From positions 310,001-374,000 of the forward strand of contig NZ_VFPG01000001.1 of NCBI RefSeq assembly GCF_006716565.1: a stretch of DNA of 64,000 nt. Reading direction: 5' to 3'. The DNA is from Nocardia bhagyanarayanae. GTDB taxonomy: Bacteria; Actinomycetota; Actinomycetes; Mycobacteriales; Mycobacteriaceae. The notes under the pieces are model-generated. The model made no database searches. It saw nothing but the letters and a program-made list of their open reading frames with translations, and was not told the DNA's origin. Made by a program: the position numbers and the translations under genes. Below are positions 8,021 to 16,538 of this stretch, in pieces (positions within the stretch are counted from its first letter, which is position 1; each line of letters opens with the position of its first letter).

Positions 8021-9667
8021 ATGGCGTTGCGGCCCGGCGCAGTCGTGGGTGGGTACCGGGTTATTCAAACCCTCGGCGCCGGCGGCATGGGCACCGTCTA
8101 CCTGGCGCAGAACCCCATTCTGCCCCGCCGTGACGCGCTGAAGGTACTGAGCGCCGAGCTCTCCACCGACGACGAATTCCGCGCCCGATTCGAACGAGAA
8201 GCGAATCTGGCTGCCGGGCTGGACCATCCCAACATCGTCGCCGTCTACAACCGTGGCGAGGAGAACGGCCAGCTCTGGATCGCCATGCAGTATGTCGATG
8301 GGACCGATGCGGCCGAAGAGGCGAAGAAGGGGCCCTCGGTCATGACACCGCAGCGGGCGCTGCGCATCATCTCCGAAGTCGGCAAGGGCCTCGATTACGC
8401 GCATCGACGCGGACTGTTGCACCGCGACGTCAAGCCTGCCAATTTCCTGCTTTCCGCCGCCGACGAGGGCGATGAGGAGCGGGTCTTGCTGACCGACTTC
8501 GGCGTGGCCAAATCCGCCGAGGACGGCCAAGACCTCACCGCGACAGGCAATTTCATGGCCACCGTCGCCTATGCCTCGCCCGAGCAGCTCGTCGGCGACA
8601 GGCTGGATCACCGCTCCGACATCTACAGCCTCGGCTGCGCGTTCTACCGACTGCTCACCGGGCAGAATCCGTACCCGTCGACCATGCCCGCCGTGGTCAT
8701 GATGGGACATCTCCACGAGGCCCCGCCGAAACTCAGCGCCGCCCGTCCCGGTCTTCCGCCCGCGCTCGACGGTGTCATCGAGAAGGTGCTGGCCAAGGAT
8801 CCGGCGCACCGCTACGCGACTTGCCGCGAGTTCGTCCAAGACGCCGAGGCGGCCCTCTTCGGCGCTCCGCAGTTCCGAGCACCCGGGTCCGCGCATGTCA
8901 CGGACCCGCACGCTTACACGGCGCCACATTCGACGCACAGCACAGACCCGCGCGCCTACACCGCGCCACACCCGGCGCACGGCACGGATCCACGCGCCTA
9001 CACCGCGCCTGCGATGCCGTCGTATCCGACCGAACCGCGCGCGCCGTTGGCGCCTTTCGGACCGGGCCCGGACGCGACGGATCAGAGCACGGTGGCGACC
9101 GCGCGGAATGGCCACCAGCCGGGCGGTTCCCGCCTTCGCAAGATCCTCGTGCCCGGAATCGTCGCCTTGGTGGCGGCCATCGCCGTCGCGGCTGGCACCT
9201 TCTTCCTCACCAGGCCCGACGCGGGCGCGAGCGGCGACAAGCTCGCCGCGGTTCGCCAGGACAATCCCCAATTCAGTGGTAAATCCGTGATCGCATTCAA
9301 CTACGGGGACGCCACCCTTTCCGCCACGCTGAACCCCAGTTCGCAGGCGAAATTCCTGCAGGACATCGGCTTCCGTTACAGCGACAAATACAGGGCGGTA
9401 GGGGACGAGAAGTCTCCGCGCCCATTGTCGGTGTCCGGCTACTCGACCGACATCGATTCCGACGTGGTCATCGTGCTGCGCACGGACAGCGAAGCAGGCA
9501 ACGGCGGACTCCGCGGGCTCCCGAGCGCAATCATGAACAGCAGGGCGAAGATCGTCGTCGTCGACGACCTCACGACGGTCCAGGCCTTCCAGGTGTGGAC
9601 CGACCAGTCCCCCTCGGTCCTCGTCGACAAGATGGTTCCGATCCTCGCGAAGACCGTCACCGGCTGA
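8021..9667 (+). CDS. Membrane Ser/Thr protein kinase (PknB/Hanks type)
   Basis: 548-residue kinase that would phosphorylate serine/threonine on cytoplasmic targets. Kinase domain about 12-275: glycine loop LGAGGMGTVYLA (18-29), ATP-binding Lys41 in DALKV, catalytic HRDVKPAN (134-141, catalytic Asp136) and DFG (159-161), then ASPEQL. A proline-rich juxtamembrane linker with three 14-residue repeats (TDPRAYTAPH type, 294-335) leads to one membrane helix about 376-397 and an extracytoplasmic domain of about 150 residues with no PASTA repeats. GGAGGAACGA precedes the ATG. Placement between a lipoprotein array and an esx pair suggests it controls or senses for the secretion locus, but no target is visible. 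Confidence 0.92.
   Translation: MALRPGAVVGGYRVIQTLGAGGMGTVYLAQNPILPRRDALKVLSAELSTDDEFRARFEREANLAAGLDHPNIVAVYNRGEENGQLWIAMQYVDGTDAAEEAKKGPSVMTPQRALRIISEVGKGLDYAHRRGLLHRDVKPANFLLSAADEGDEERVLLTDFGVAKSAEDGQDLTATGNFMATVAYASPEQLVGDRLDHRSDIYSLGCAFYRLLTGQNPYPSTMPAVVMMGHLHEAPPKLSAARPGLPPALDGVIEKVLAKDPAHRYATCREFVQDAEAALFGAPQFRAPGSAHVTDPHAYTAPHSTHSTDPRAYTAPHPAHGTDPRAYTAPAMPSYPTEPRAPLAPFGPGPDATDQSTVATARNGHQPGGSRLRKILVPGIVALVAAIAVAAGTFFLTRPDAGASGDKLAAVRQDNPQFSGKSVIAFNYGDATLSATLNPSSQAKFLQDIGFRYSDKYRAVGDEKSPRPLSVSGYSTDIDSDVVIVLRTDSEAGNGGLRGLPSAIMNSRAKIVVVDDLTTVQAFQVWTDQSPSVLVDKMVPILAKTVTG
8900..9010 (+). repeat. Three 42-bp tandem repeats in the kinase linker
   Basis: In-frame repeats start at 8900, 8942 and 8984, coding for TDPHAYTAPHSTHS, TDPRAYTAPHPAHG and TDPRAYTAP. 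They lie between the kinase domain and the membrane helix and probably form an extended juxtamembrane linker; copy number may vary between strains (inference). Confidence 0.8.
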
Positions 9668-10072
9668 ACGATCTTCGCTGGTCATCCGGCCGCGCCACAC
9701 CCGGTCGGAGAAGCGATGTTTCGGCGTTCCGGACCCCGAGCCTCCTAGCGCTATCAGAACCCATTGGGTAGGGTGATCCCAGCCAGCCCACTCGCCGGTT
9801 CAGGTGGTACCGAGCAGGGGGAAGGAGGGGAGCAGAGCGCTGGCGGCGACCGACGTGACGGCACCGCGGTCCGAGATGTCCGGGGGGATCTCATCAAAGG
9901 CCCTCCGTCCACGGTGCGGCCAGTCGATGACGCGTGATGACGCGCGGGAAAGATCCACCAAAATTCTTTGCACAGGGTGGGAACCGATCGGACCCGGGGC
10001 GCGTCCAATCAGATGAACAGGTCAGCTGGGCACCTGCAACGTTGACCAAGTACACACACAGGAGGAGCCGCA
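9668..10072. other. 405-base region without a gene, upstream of the esx pair
   Basis: No convincing coding region on either strand. It contains a 9-base direct repeat GATGACGCG at 9926-9934 and 9936-9944, a candidate ECF-type promoter at 9979-10005, and an AGGAGGAG ribosome site just before the esx ATG. It probably holds the regulatory DNA of the esx pair with a leader of about 60 bases. Confidence 0.5.
9979..10005 (+). promoter_or_regulatory. Candidate ECF-sigma promoter for the esx pair
   Basis: GGGAACC (9979-9985), a 16-base spacer, then CGTC (10002-10005). This fits the GGAAC/CGTC pattern of many extracytoplasmic-function sigma promoters. It lies about 68 bases before the first esx ATG. 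Call rests on pattern only. Confidence 0.3.
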
Positions 10073-10408
10073 ATGGCGGAAGCAGGCAATCTCGATGCTA
10101 GCCCCGAGCTGATCGCCCAGAAGGCGAAGGAGTTCCAGGAGCAGCACAGCAACCTGATGCAGGCCATCCGGACGCTGAAGGCCGACGAGGACGCCGTCAC
10201 CAACGGCGCCAACTGGAAGGGCCAGGCCCGTGACGCGTTCAACGCCTTCATGGAGCGTTACTACTTCCAGGCCGACAAGCTGAACGACAAGCTGATGGAG
10301 ACTTCGGAGAAGCTCATCAAGGCGGGTTCGTCGTTCGCCGATCAGGACACCGACTTCGCTCAGAAGGTTCAGGCTCAGGTTTCCAGCCTGGACCTGCCCG
10401 CGGTCTAA
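10073..10408 (+). CDS. WXG100 (Esx) protein, EsxB-like partner
   Basis: 111-residue small helical protein of the type VII substrate family, expected to pair with the next gene product and be exported through the EccC-driven channel. Two long helices flank the turn NWKG with Trp48 and Gly50. It is longer than most members (about 100) and ends QVSSLDLPAV. The usual C-terminal Y-x3-D/E export motif is absent: the aligned spot reads FADQD, with Phe for Tyr; the only literal match is YFQAD inside helix 2. Start at ATG after AGGAGGAGCCGCA. 34 bases separate it from the partner gene. Confidence 0.9.
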   Translation: MAEAGNLDASPELIAQKAKEFQEQHSNLMQAIRTLKADEDAVTNGANWKGQARDAFNAFMERYYFQADKLNDKLMETSEKLIKAGSSFADQDTDFAQKVQAQVSSLDLPAV

Positions 10409-10442
10409 TCCGCCGACACTCGGAAACAAAGGAGCCTGAATT

Positions 10443-10733
10443 ATGTCGCAGCAAATCTCCGCTAATTTCGGCGGCGTCGAGGACGGTGCCCGCCAGATCA
10501 TCAAGCGTGCCGAGGGCATTCGCGACGAGCTGGTGCAGTTCCACAAGAAGATCGAAGAGTTCGTCACCACCAACTGGAAGGGTGCGACGAACGAAGCGTT
10601 CGCTCAGATGCAGCGGACCTGGCAGCAGAACGTTGACCAGCTGAACACCACGCTGGTCGGAGCGGGTCAGCTCGTCAGCTCCGGTAACTCCGAGCTGCAG
10701 GGCACCGACTCTGCGCTCGCGAACCTCTTCTGA
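10443..10733 (+). CDS. WXG100 (Esx) protein, EsxA-like partner
   Basis: 96-residue WXG100 protein with the family length and helix-turn-helix pattern; turn NWKG has Trp45 and Gly47. It begins SQQISANFGGVEDGARQI and ends with LQGTDSALANLF. It follows its partner by 34 bases with an AAAGGAG ribosome site (10428-10434) and is followed by a very strong hairpin terminator, so the two genes form a self-contained transcript. No Y-x3-D/E near the C-terminus. Predicted cytoplasmic heterodimer until export by the ESX machinery encoded just downstream on both strands. Confidence 0.92.
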   Translation: MSQQISANFGGVEDGARQIIKRAEGIRDELVQFHKKIEEFVTTNWKGATNEAFAQMQRTWQQNVDQLNTTLVGAGQLVSSGNSELQGTDSALANLF

Positions 10734-10757
10734 GTTCGGATTCGTTCGACTCCAAGC

Positions 10758-10793
10758 ATTCGGGCCCCCAGCATTCGTGCTGGGGGCCCGAAT
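10758..10793. terminator. Perfect hairpin terminator after the esx pair
   Basis: 16-base perfect stem (10758-10773 with 10778-10793) closed by a TTCG tetraloop, 25 bases after the stop. It is symmetric, so it can serve both the esx transcript and the leftward gene ending at 10893. Confidence 0.9.
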
Positions 10794-10892
10794 TAGTTTG
10801 TGCGAAACGGACAAAATTGGCCGGGCGAAGTTATCGGCCGCACATCACCGCGAGCCTATGTGATGATACGGACGCGAGTCGGGCTCCCCCGC

Positions 10893-12326
10893 TCACGGAA
10901 TCACATGAACCGACGACGCGAAATTCTCGCACGTCGGCTCGAAACCATTCCACGTGTTCCCCACGTATTGGCAGCCGATGCTGACTTGAATCCCGTGCTC
11001 CACCAGTACATGCCACTGCACTGTGGAACCTTCGGGCCGTTCCACGTAGGAGAGGCCGGAGCGCCCGCCGAAGACGACGTCGCGGCGGAGGTCGCCGATG
11101 GACGGCTTCGTCTTCATCTGGGCTTCGAGGTTGGCGGCGATCTGTTCGTAGCCGGCGTTGGGGGCGACCGGGGTTTGGACGAGGGTCATGCGGTAGCGGG
11201 CGCCGTCTTGGGGAGACAGGTCGACGCGGCCGCCGTTCTGGCCGGAGGGCGGAGCGAGTCGCCAGCCGTCCGGCACCTTGAAACGGATGCGGCCCACGGT
11301 TTCCTGTGCGCCCGTCGGGTGCGGCGGAGGGACGGGAGCGGGGGTGGTGGTCGCAGCGGCCGCCGTGGTTGACGTCGGGGCCGCGGTCGTGGTCTCGTCG
11401 GAACCGCCCGCGACGACGACACCGCCGACGACCGCGGCGATCACCGCGATCACGGCGACGCCCGCGAGGACGTACTTGGCGACGGGGCGGTCGGGGGCCT
11501 GGGCGGCGGCGCGTTCGCGCAGCGGCTGGAGCCATTCGTTGGTGGGCAGCGCCGGGGCCGCTTCGGGGCGGTACTCCGGTTCCTGGTGTGCGCCGCGGAC
11601 GAGTTCGCCGCCGGAGATGGGGCGGAGTTCGGCGTCGGGGCCGCAGGACTGTTGCACCGCGGCGGCGATGAGGTCCAGCTTGACGGGATCGGAAACGCCC
11701 ACGGCCTGAACGACATCCGCCGGGCGGCCGTCGAGGAGACGGGCGATCAGGCCGGTCAGCGTGTCGAGGGCGCGCTGATCGGCGCCGAGGTCGGCGAGCG
11801 CGAGATTCGGTTCGTGCTCGCAAGCTTCGACCTGGACGCCGAGGTGGCTGCGGGTCACCGCGGTGGCGGTGGTGGTGATGGCGCCGAATTCCAGGACGAC
11901 GGTGCGGCGGCTGCGGGCGGTGCCGTCGTCGACGGTGACCGCGCGCGCGGCGATCTCCTCGAATACGACGTCGTGCGCGAACCGGCGCGCGGCGGCGTCC
12001 AGCACGGCGCGGCGGCGGCCGCCCCATTCGGTCGGGCAGACGAGGGTGATGCGCTCGCACGGGACGCCGACGCCGAGGTTCTCCAGCGCCGTGCCGAAGA
12101 CCGCGGTCAAGGCTTCCGGCACAGCGGGCACCCGCGGCAGCAGCGCGATCCGCTCGGCGGGCACGAACTGCACGGCGGAGCTGACCTGGGTCGGCGGGTT
12201 CAACGACTCGCCGACGACCAGGTTCCCGTTGCTGCCCAATACGATCGAAGGCGGCGCGTCCCAGTGCGTGGCGGGGCCGCGCGCCCAGATGCGGGTGTCC
12301 GTCAGGACGAGGTCGACCCTCGACAT
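10893..12326 (-). CDS. Type VII secretion-associated protein (Rv3446c type)
   Basis: 477-residue protein resembling the ESX-4-linked family typified by M. tuberculosis Rv3446c. N-terminal half (1-260) has an actin/Hsp70-like feel (ITLVCPTEWGGRRRAVLDAA; VVLEFGAITTTATAV), a membrane helix lies about 277-300 (YVLAGVAVIAVIAAVVGG), a Thr/Pro linker follows, and the external part (about 340-477) contains a WRLAPPSGQNGG block and two cysteines. The ATG at 12326 overlaps the eccC stop (ATGA), which decides the start over one 21 bases upstream. It is co-transcribed with eccC. Role in secretion is unknown. Confidence 0.85.
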   Translation of the reverse strand: MSRVDLVLTDTRIWARGPATHWDAPPSIVLGSNGNLVVGESLNPPTQVSSAVQFVPAERIALLPRVPAVPEALTAVFGTALENLGVGVPCERITLVCPTEWGGRRRAVLDAAARRFAHDVVFEEIAARAVTVDDGTARSRRTVVLEFGAITTTATAVTRSHLGVQVEACEHEPNLALADLGADQRALDTLTGLIARLLDGRPADVVQAVGVSDPVKLDLIAAAVQQSCGPDAELRPISGGELVRGAHQEPEYRPEAAPALPTNEWLQPLRERAAAQAPDRPVAKYVLAGVAVIAVIAAVVGGVVVAGGSDETTTAAPTSTTAAAATTTPAPVPPPHPTGAQETVGRIRFKVPDGWRLAPPSGQNGGRVDLSPQDGARYRMTLVQTPVAPNAGYEQIAANLEAQMKTKPSIGDLRRDVVFGGRSGLSYVERPEGSTVQWHVLVEHGIQVSIGCQYVGNTWNGFEPTCENFASSVHVIP

Positions 12327-15300
12327 CACTCGGCCGCCGGCATCCATGCCAGCTGGATCAGTTCCTGGGCGTTACGGGTGATGTACGTACCGCGGCCCGG
12401 CGGCAGCGGACTCGGCCGCACCGTGCCCATCAGCACGCCCTCGTCCTTCGGGCAGCTCATGATCAGGCCCGCCGATCCGAGGTCCTTCATCCGGGCCATG
12501 GTGGCCTCGTACATGGCCCGGCTTGCGCCACCCGCGCGGCGGGCGACGATGAGGTGGAAGCCGAGATCGCGCGCGTGCGGCAGGTGCTCGACGAGGGCCG
12601 AGACCGGGTTGCCCATGGAGGTGGCGACCAAGTCGTAGTCGTCGACGATGACGTACAGCTCCGGTCCGTTCCACCAGGACCTTTCGCGCAGCTGCTGCGG
12701 GGTGACGTCCGGGCCGGGTGTGCGCTGGGCGACGTAGGCGGCCAGGTCGTTCATGTTCTGCGTGAACTGCGGTGCGGTGGAACCGTATCCGGCAAGGTAG
12801 CCGTCGGGCACCAGGCCGAGCATGGTGCGCCGGTAGTCGCCGAGGATGAAGCGGGCCTCGTTCGGCGAGTTGGCGGCGGCGATGCCCTCGATGATCGAGC
12901 GCAGCAGCGTCGTCTTACCCGACTCGCTGTCACCGATGACGATGAAGTGCGGGCTCTCGTTGAAGTCGAGGTAGACCGGCGCGAGCTCGGATTCGTTGAT
13001 GCCGAGCGGAATGCGCACGTTCTTGACGCCCGAGTTGAGCTGCGACGGCCAGTTCCCGGCGAGCTGCAACAGCTGTTCGCGCGGCAGCACCTCGGGCAGC
13101 ATGCGCGCGGCGGGCGCGTGCCGACCGGGGGTCAGGCGCGCGATGGTCGCCACGGCATCGGCGACGGCCTGGCCGAGCATGGTCGGGTCGGAGCTGCCGT
13201 CGATGCGCGGCAGACCGGTCAGCATGTGCAGGCAGTCCGGGGTCATACCGCGACCGGGGCGGCCCATCGGAACCAGTGCGGCGAACTTGCGGCCGAGATC
13301 GGAGTCCATCGGGTCACCGAGCCGCAGCTCGATGCGGGTGCCGATCTGGTCCTTGAGCGCGGGACGAGCCTCGGCCCAGCGGGCCAGCGCTATGACGACG
13401 TGCACGCCGTACGAAAGACCCTGCACCGCAAGGTTCATGATCGGCTGCTCGAGCGGATCGAAGTCCTGGCGGATCGAGCCGAAGCCGTCGATCACCAGGA
13501 AGACGTCGCCGAACGGGTCATCGTGCGCGCCTGCGGCGGCGGGGCTGCTGGACGGATCCATCGAACGCAGGCGGCGGAACTCCGCCATCGACTCGATGCC
13601 GAGCTGACGGAAGCGAGCCTCGCGCTGGCGGACGATGGTGGTCATCTCGGCGATGGTGCGCCGGACCTTGTCCTCGTCCAAACGGCTCGCCACCGAACCG
13701 ACGTGCGGCAGCCCCTCCAGGCTGGCCAAGGTACCGCCACCGAAATCGAGGCAGTAGAACTGCACCTGCTCGGCGGTGTGCGTCATCGACATCGCCATGA
13801 TCATGGTGCGCAACGCGGTGGACTTGCCGGACTGCGGACCGCCGACCACCGCGACGTTGCCTCGCGAACCGGACAGGTCCACGACCAAGGGATCGCGGCG
13901 CTGGTCGTACGGGCGGTCGACGATGCCGATCGGCGCGCGCAGCGTCGCGATGGCCGAGTATTCGCCGGTGAGGATCGAGCGCGGGATGAGCTGGTCCAGC
14001 GTCGGCGCCTCGTCCAGCGGCGGCAGCCAGATCTCGTGCGCAGGGCGGCCGTGCCCGCGGATGCGGGAGACGAGCATGTTGAGGTTCGAGATCTGCTCGC
14101 CCTCTTCGGTGCGGTGCTCCTCCGGCTCGTGGCTGGCCTGGGTGGGCAGCGGGACCCGGTCGATGGCGCGGAAGTCCACGTGGTGGGCGGTGAAAGGCCG
14201 TGCCTTCACGTCGATCTCGCCACCCGCGACACCGGCCTGGGTGACCTCGCGCTGGGAGCCGCCGCCGACGTACGGGCCGGAGACGTAGGACGCCTGGAAG
14301 CGCTGGATCTCGCCCGAGTCGGACTTGAGGTAACCGCCACCGGGGGTGTTGGGCAGGTTGTAGGCGTCGGGCACGCCGAGCACCTGGCGAGATTCGTTGG
14401 CGGAGAACGTCTTCAGACCGATCCGGTAGGACAGGTGGCTCTCCAGGCCCTTCAGCTTGCCCTCTTCGAGGCGCTGCGAGGCCAGCAGCAGGTGCACGTG
14501 CAGCGAGCGGCCGAGCCGGCCGATCATCACGAACAGTTCGGCGAAATCCGGGTGCTGGGTGAGCAGTTCGGAGAACTCGTCGAGCACCACGAACAGCGCG
14601 GGCAGCGGGTCGAGGTCGGCGCCCGCCGCGCGCGCCTTCTCGTATTCGGAGACGTTGGCGAAGTTGCCCGCTTGGCGCAGCACTTCCTGGCGGCGGTTCA
14701 TCTCACCGGCCAGCGCGTCCTTCATACGGTCGACGAGGTCGGCCTCTTCCTCGAGGTTGGTGATGACGGCAGCGACGTGCGGCACGCCCTCCAGACCCAG
14801 GAAGGTCGCACCACCCTTGAAGTCGACGAGCACCAGGTTCAGCTGGTCCGGCGAGTGGGTGGCCAACAGGCTGAGCACCAGGGTGCGCAGGAACTCGGAC
14901 TTACCGGAACCGGTGGCGCCGATGCACAGACCGTGCGGGCCCATGCCGTTCTCGGCGGCTTCCTTGATGTCCAGCTCGATCGGCAGGCCCGCGGCGTCGA
15001 CGCCGAACGGAACCCGAAGTCGCTCACGGCCATAGCGCGGACGCCAGGCGCTCTCGGGATTGAACGAACCGATGTCGCCGAGGCTCATCAGCTGCGCCCA
15101 GGTCGAGATGACCTCGGAGTCCTCGGTCTCCACGTCGCTGCTGCGCTGGGTGGCCGCGCGGTAGGGCGCGAGCCTGCGCGCGGCCTGTTGTGCCTGGTGC
15201 GCGCTGATCCGGTCGATGAGCGCGAACCGCTCCTGATTGCCGGTGGCGCCGCGGCCGACGCACTCGCCGTTCTCGACGACCATCTTGATGCCGCGCGAAA

Positions 15301-16369
15301 CCGCAAGGCGCGGTGCGTATCCGCAGAGATCGATGATGGTGACGCCCTCGTAGCCGGATTCGCGCAGCTGGTCGTCCTCGGCTTCCAGCAGGCCGCCGTC
15401 GACCACGATGACGACCTGCACCAGACCGGCGTTCGCGGGCTGGTTACGCGAGTAGCGGACGCGGTTGGCCAGCAGCGGGTGCAGGCTCGCGGTGGCCTCC
15501 CGGATCGAGCCGTAGAACATGCGCTGGGTGCCGATGCCGTCCTGGGCGTCGGGATGCTGGGTGTGCGGGAGCCACTTGGTCCACTCCCACTCGCGCGCGG
15601 TGTCCGGCCCGCACACCACGGCGACGAGCACCTGGTCCGGTCCCTGGAACATGCACAGCTGCAACAACATCGCCCGCACCATGTCGCGGGCCTCGTTCCG
15701 GTCGCCGTCCAGCGCGATGGTCGCGAAGCCCTTCACCGCGATCGCGGTCGGCAGATCCGGCACCGTCGAGTGGGCGCGCACGAAGCGGCGCAGCGACACC
15801 GCCGCGATCGGTTCCAGCTCCTCGACCGGGCCGGTCTCGGGCGCGACCAGCCGGGTGGCGAGGCGCTGCCCGCCGATGCCGATCCGGGCGTGGCAGAAGT
15901 CCTTGTCCCCCGCGCGGCGCTCCCACATGCGGCTGGTGCCCGCGAGCATCCAGATCAGGCCGGGCTCCGGGTGGCTCCACTCCACCGACGCGCGTTGCTG
16001 TTTGGCGGTCTCGTCGACGTCCTTGCGCACTTGGTCGAGGTAGCGCAGGTAGTCCTTGCGGTCCTCGTTCGCCTCGGCCGCCTTCTGTCCCTTACCGCCG
16101 CCCTGGCCCGCGAACATGCCGACCATAGAGAACAGCATCATGATCGGGAACATCATGCTCATCGGGTTCGACGCGATGCCCCCGCCCTGCGTGAACAGCA
16201 GCGCCATCATGCCGACCATGCCGATGATCATCACGACGGGCATCAGCTTCATCAGCAGATTGCCCGGTGTCACCCTGGGGATTTCGGGCGGCGGCTGCAA
16301 AGTGACCTCGCCGCCCGGTGTACGCGGCATCTCCCGGCGAGCACGGCGCTGGAACCGGACGGTGCTCAA
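12326..16369 (-). CDS. eccC: EccC, FtsK/SpoIIIE ATPase of ESX locus 1
   Basis: 1347-residue motor ATPase of a type VII secretion system, a single fused chain of EccCa and EccCb. Two membrane segments lie about 38-88 (LLMKLMPVVMIIGMVGMM; MMFPIMMLFSMVGMF). Three ATPase domains carry P-loops GATGSGKSE near 484, GGPQSGKST near 843 and GDSESGKTT near 1146. DEFSELL marks Walker B of domain 1. It recognises WXG100 substrates and drives transport. The start is a TTG at 16369 after GAGGGGGAA. It is divergent from eccD with 169 bases between, and coupled by ATGA to the associated-protein gene. Confidence 0.97.
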   Translation of the reverse strand: MSTVRFQRRARREMPRTPGGEVTLQPPPEIPRVTPGNLLMKLMPVVMIIGMVGMMALLFTQGGGIASNPMSMMFPIMMLFSMVGMFAGQGGGKGQKAAEANEDRKDYLRYLDQVRKDVDETAKQQRASVEWSHPEPGLIWMLAGTSRMWERRAGDKDFCHARIGIGGQRLATRLVAPETGPVEELEPIAAVSLRRFVRAHSTVPDLPTAIAVKGFATIALDGDRNEARDMVRAMLLQLCMFQGPDQVLVAVVCGPDTAREWEWTKWLPHTQHPDAQDGIGTQRMFYGSIREATASLHPLLANRVRYSRNQPANAGLVQVVIVVDGGLLEAEDDQLRESGYEGVTIIDLCGYAPRLAVSRGIKMVVENGECVGRGATGNQERFALIDRISAHQAQQAARRLAPYRAATQRSSDVETEDSEVISTWAQLMSLGDIGSFNPESAWRPRYGRERLRVPFGVDAAGLPIELDIKEAAENGMGPHGLCIGATGSGKSEFLRTLVLSLLATHSPDQLNLVLVDFKGGATFLGLEGVPHVAAVITNLEEEADLVDRMKDALAGEMNRRQEVLRQAGNFANVSEYEKARAAGADLDPLPALFVVLDEFSELLTQHPDFAELFVMIGRLGRSLHVHLLLASQRLEEGKLKGLESHLSYRIGLKTFSANESRQVLGVPDAYNLPNTPGGGYLKSDSGEIQRFQASYVSGPYVGGGSQREVTQAGVAGGEIDVKARPFTAHHVDFRAIDRVPLPTQASHEPEEHRTEEGEQISNLNMLVSRIRGHGRPAHEIWLPPLDEAPTLDQLIPRSILTGEYSAIATLRAPIGIVDRPYDQRRDPLVVDLSGSRGNVAVVGGPQSGKSTALRTMIMAMSMTHTAEQVQFYCLDFGGGTLASLEGLPHVGSVASRLDEDKVRRTIAEMTTIVRQREARFRQLGIESMAEFRRLRSMDPSSSPAAAGAHDDPFGDVFLVIDGFGSIRQDFDPLEQPIMNLAVQGLSYGVHVVIALARWAEARPALKDQIGTRIELRLGDPMDSDLGRKFAALVPMGRPGRGMTPDCLHMLTGLPRIDGSSDPTMLGQAVADAVATIARLTPGRHAPAARMLPEVLPREQLLQLAGNWPSQLNSGVKNVRIPLGINESELAPVYLDFNESPHFIVIGDSESGKTTLLRSIIEGIAAANSPNEARFILGDYRRTMLGLVPDGYLAGYGSTAPQFTQNMNDLAAYVAQRTPGPDVTPQQLRERSWWNGPELYVIVDDYDLVATSMGNPVSALVEHLPHARDLGFHLIVARRAGGASRAMYEATMARMKDLGSAGLIMSCPKDEGVLMGTVRPSPLPPGRGTYITRNAQELIQLAWMPAAE

Positions 16370-16538
16370 GAATTCCCCCTCTTCACATGCTGCGACTTCG
16401 GGCTCAGTGTAGAGGCCACCGCCGACATGTCGTACAGTTCGACCTGCATTCTGCTGCCCCGACGCCAGGGTCGCAAGCTCGCCCCCCAGCGCGACGGGTC
16501 AGCGGAAAATCGAGGTAGAACACCAGGTTGGGGGAAGT

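Noticed and set aside
9754..10016. Short frames upstream of the esx pair
   Set aside because: Poor codon pattern, no conserved motif, and they overlap the likely promoter region.
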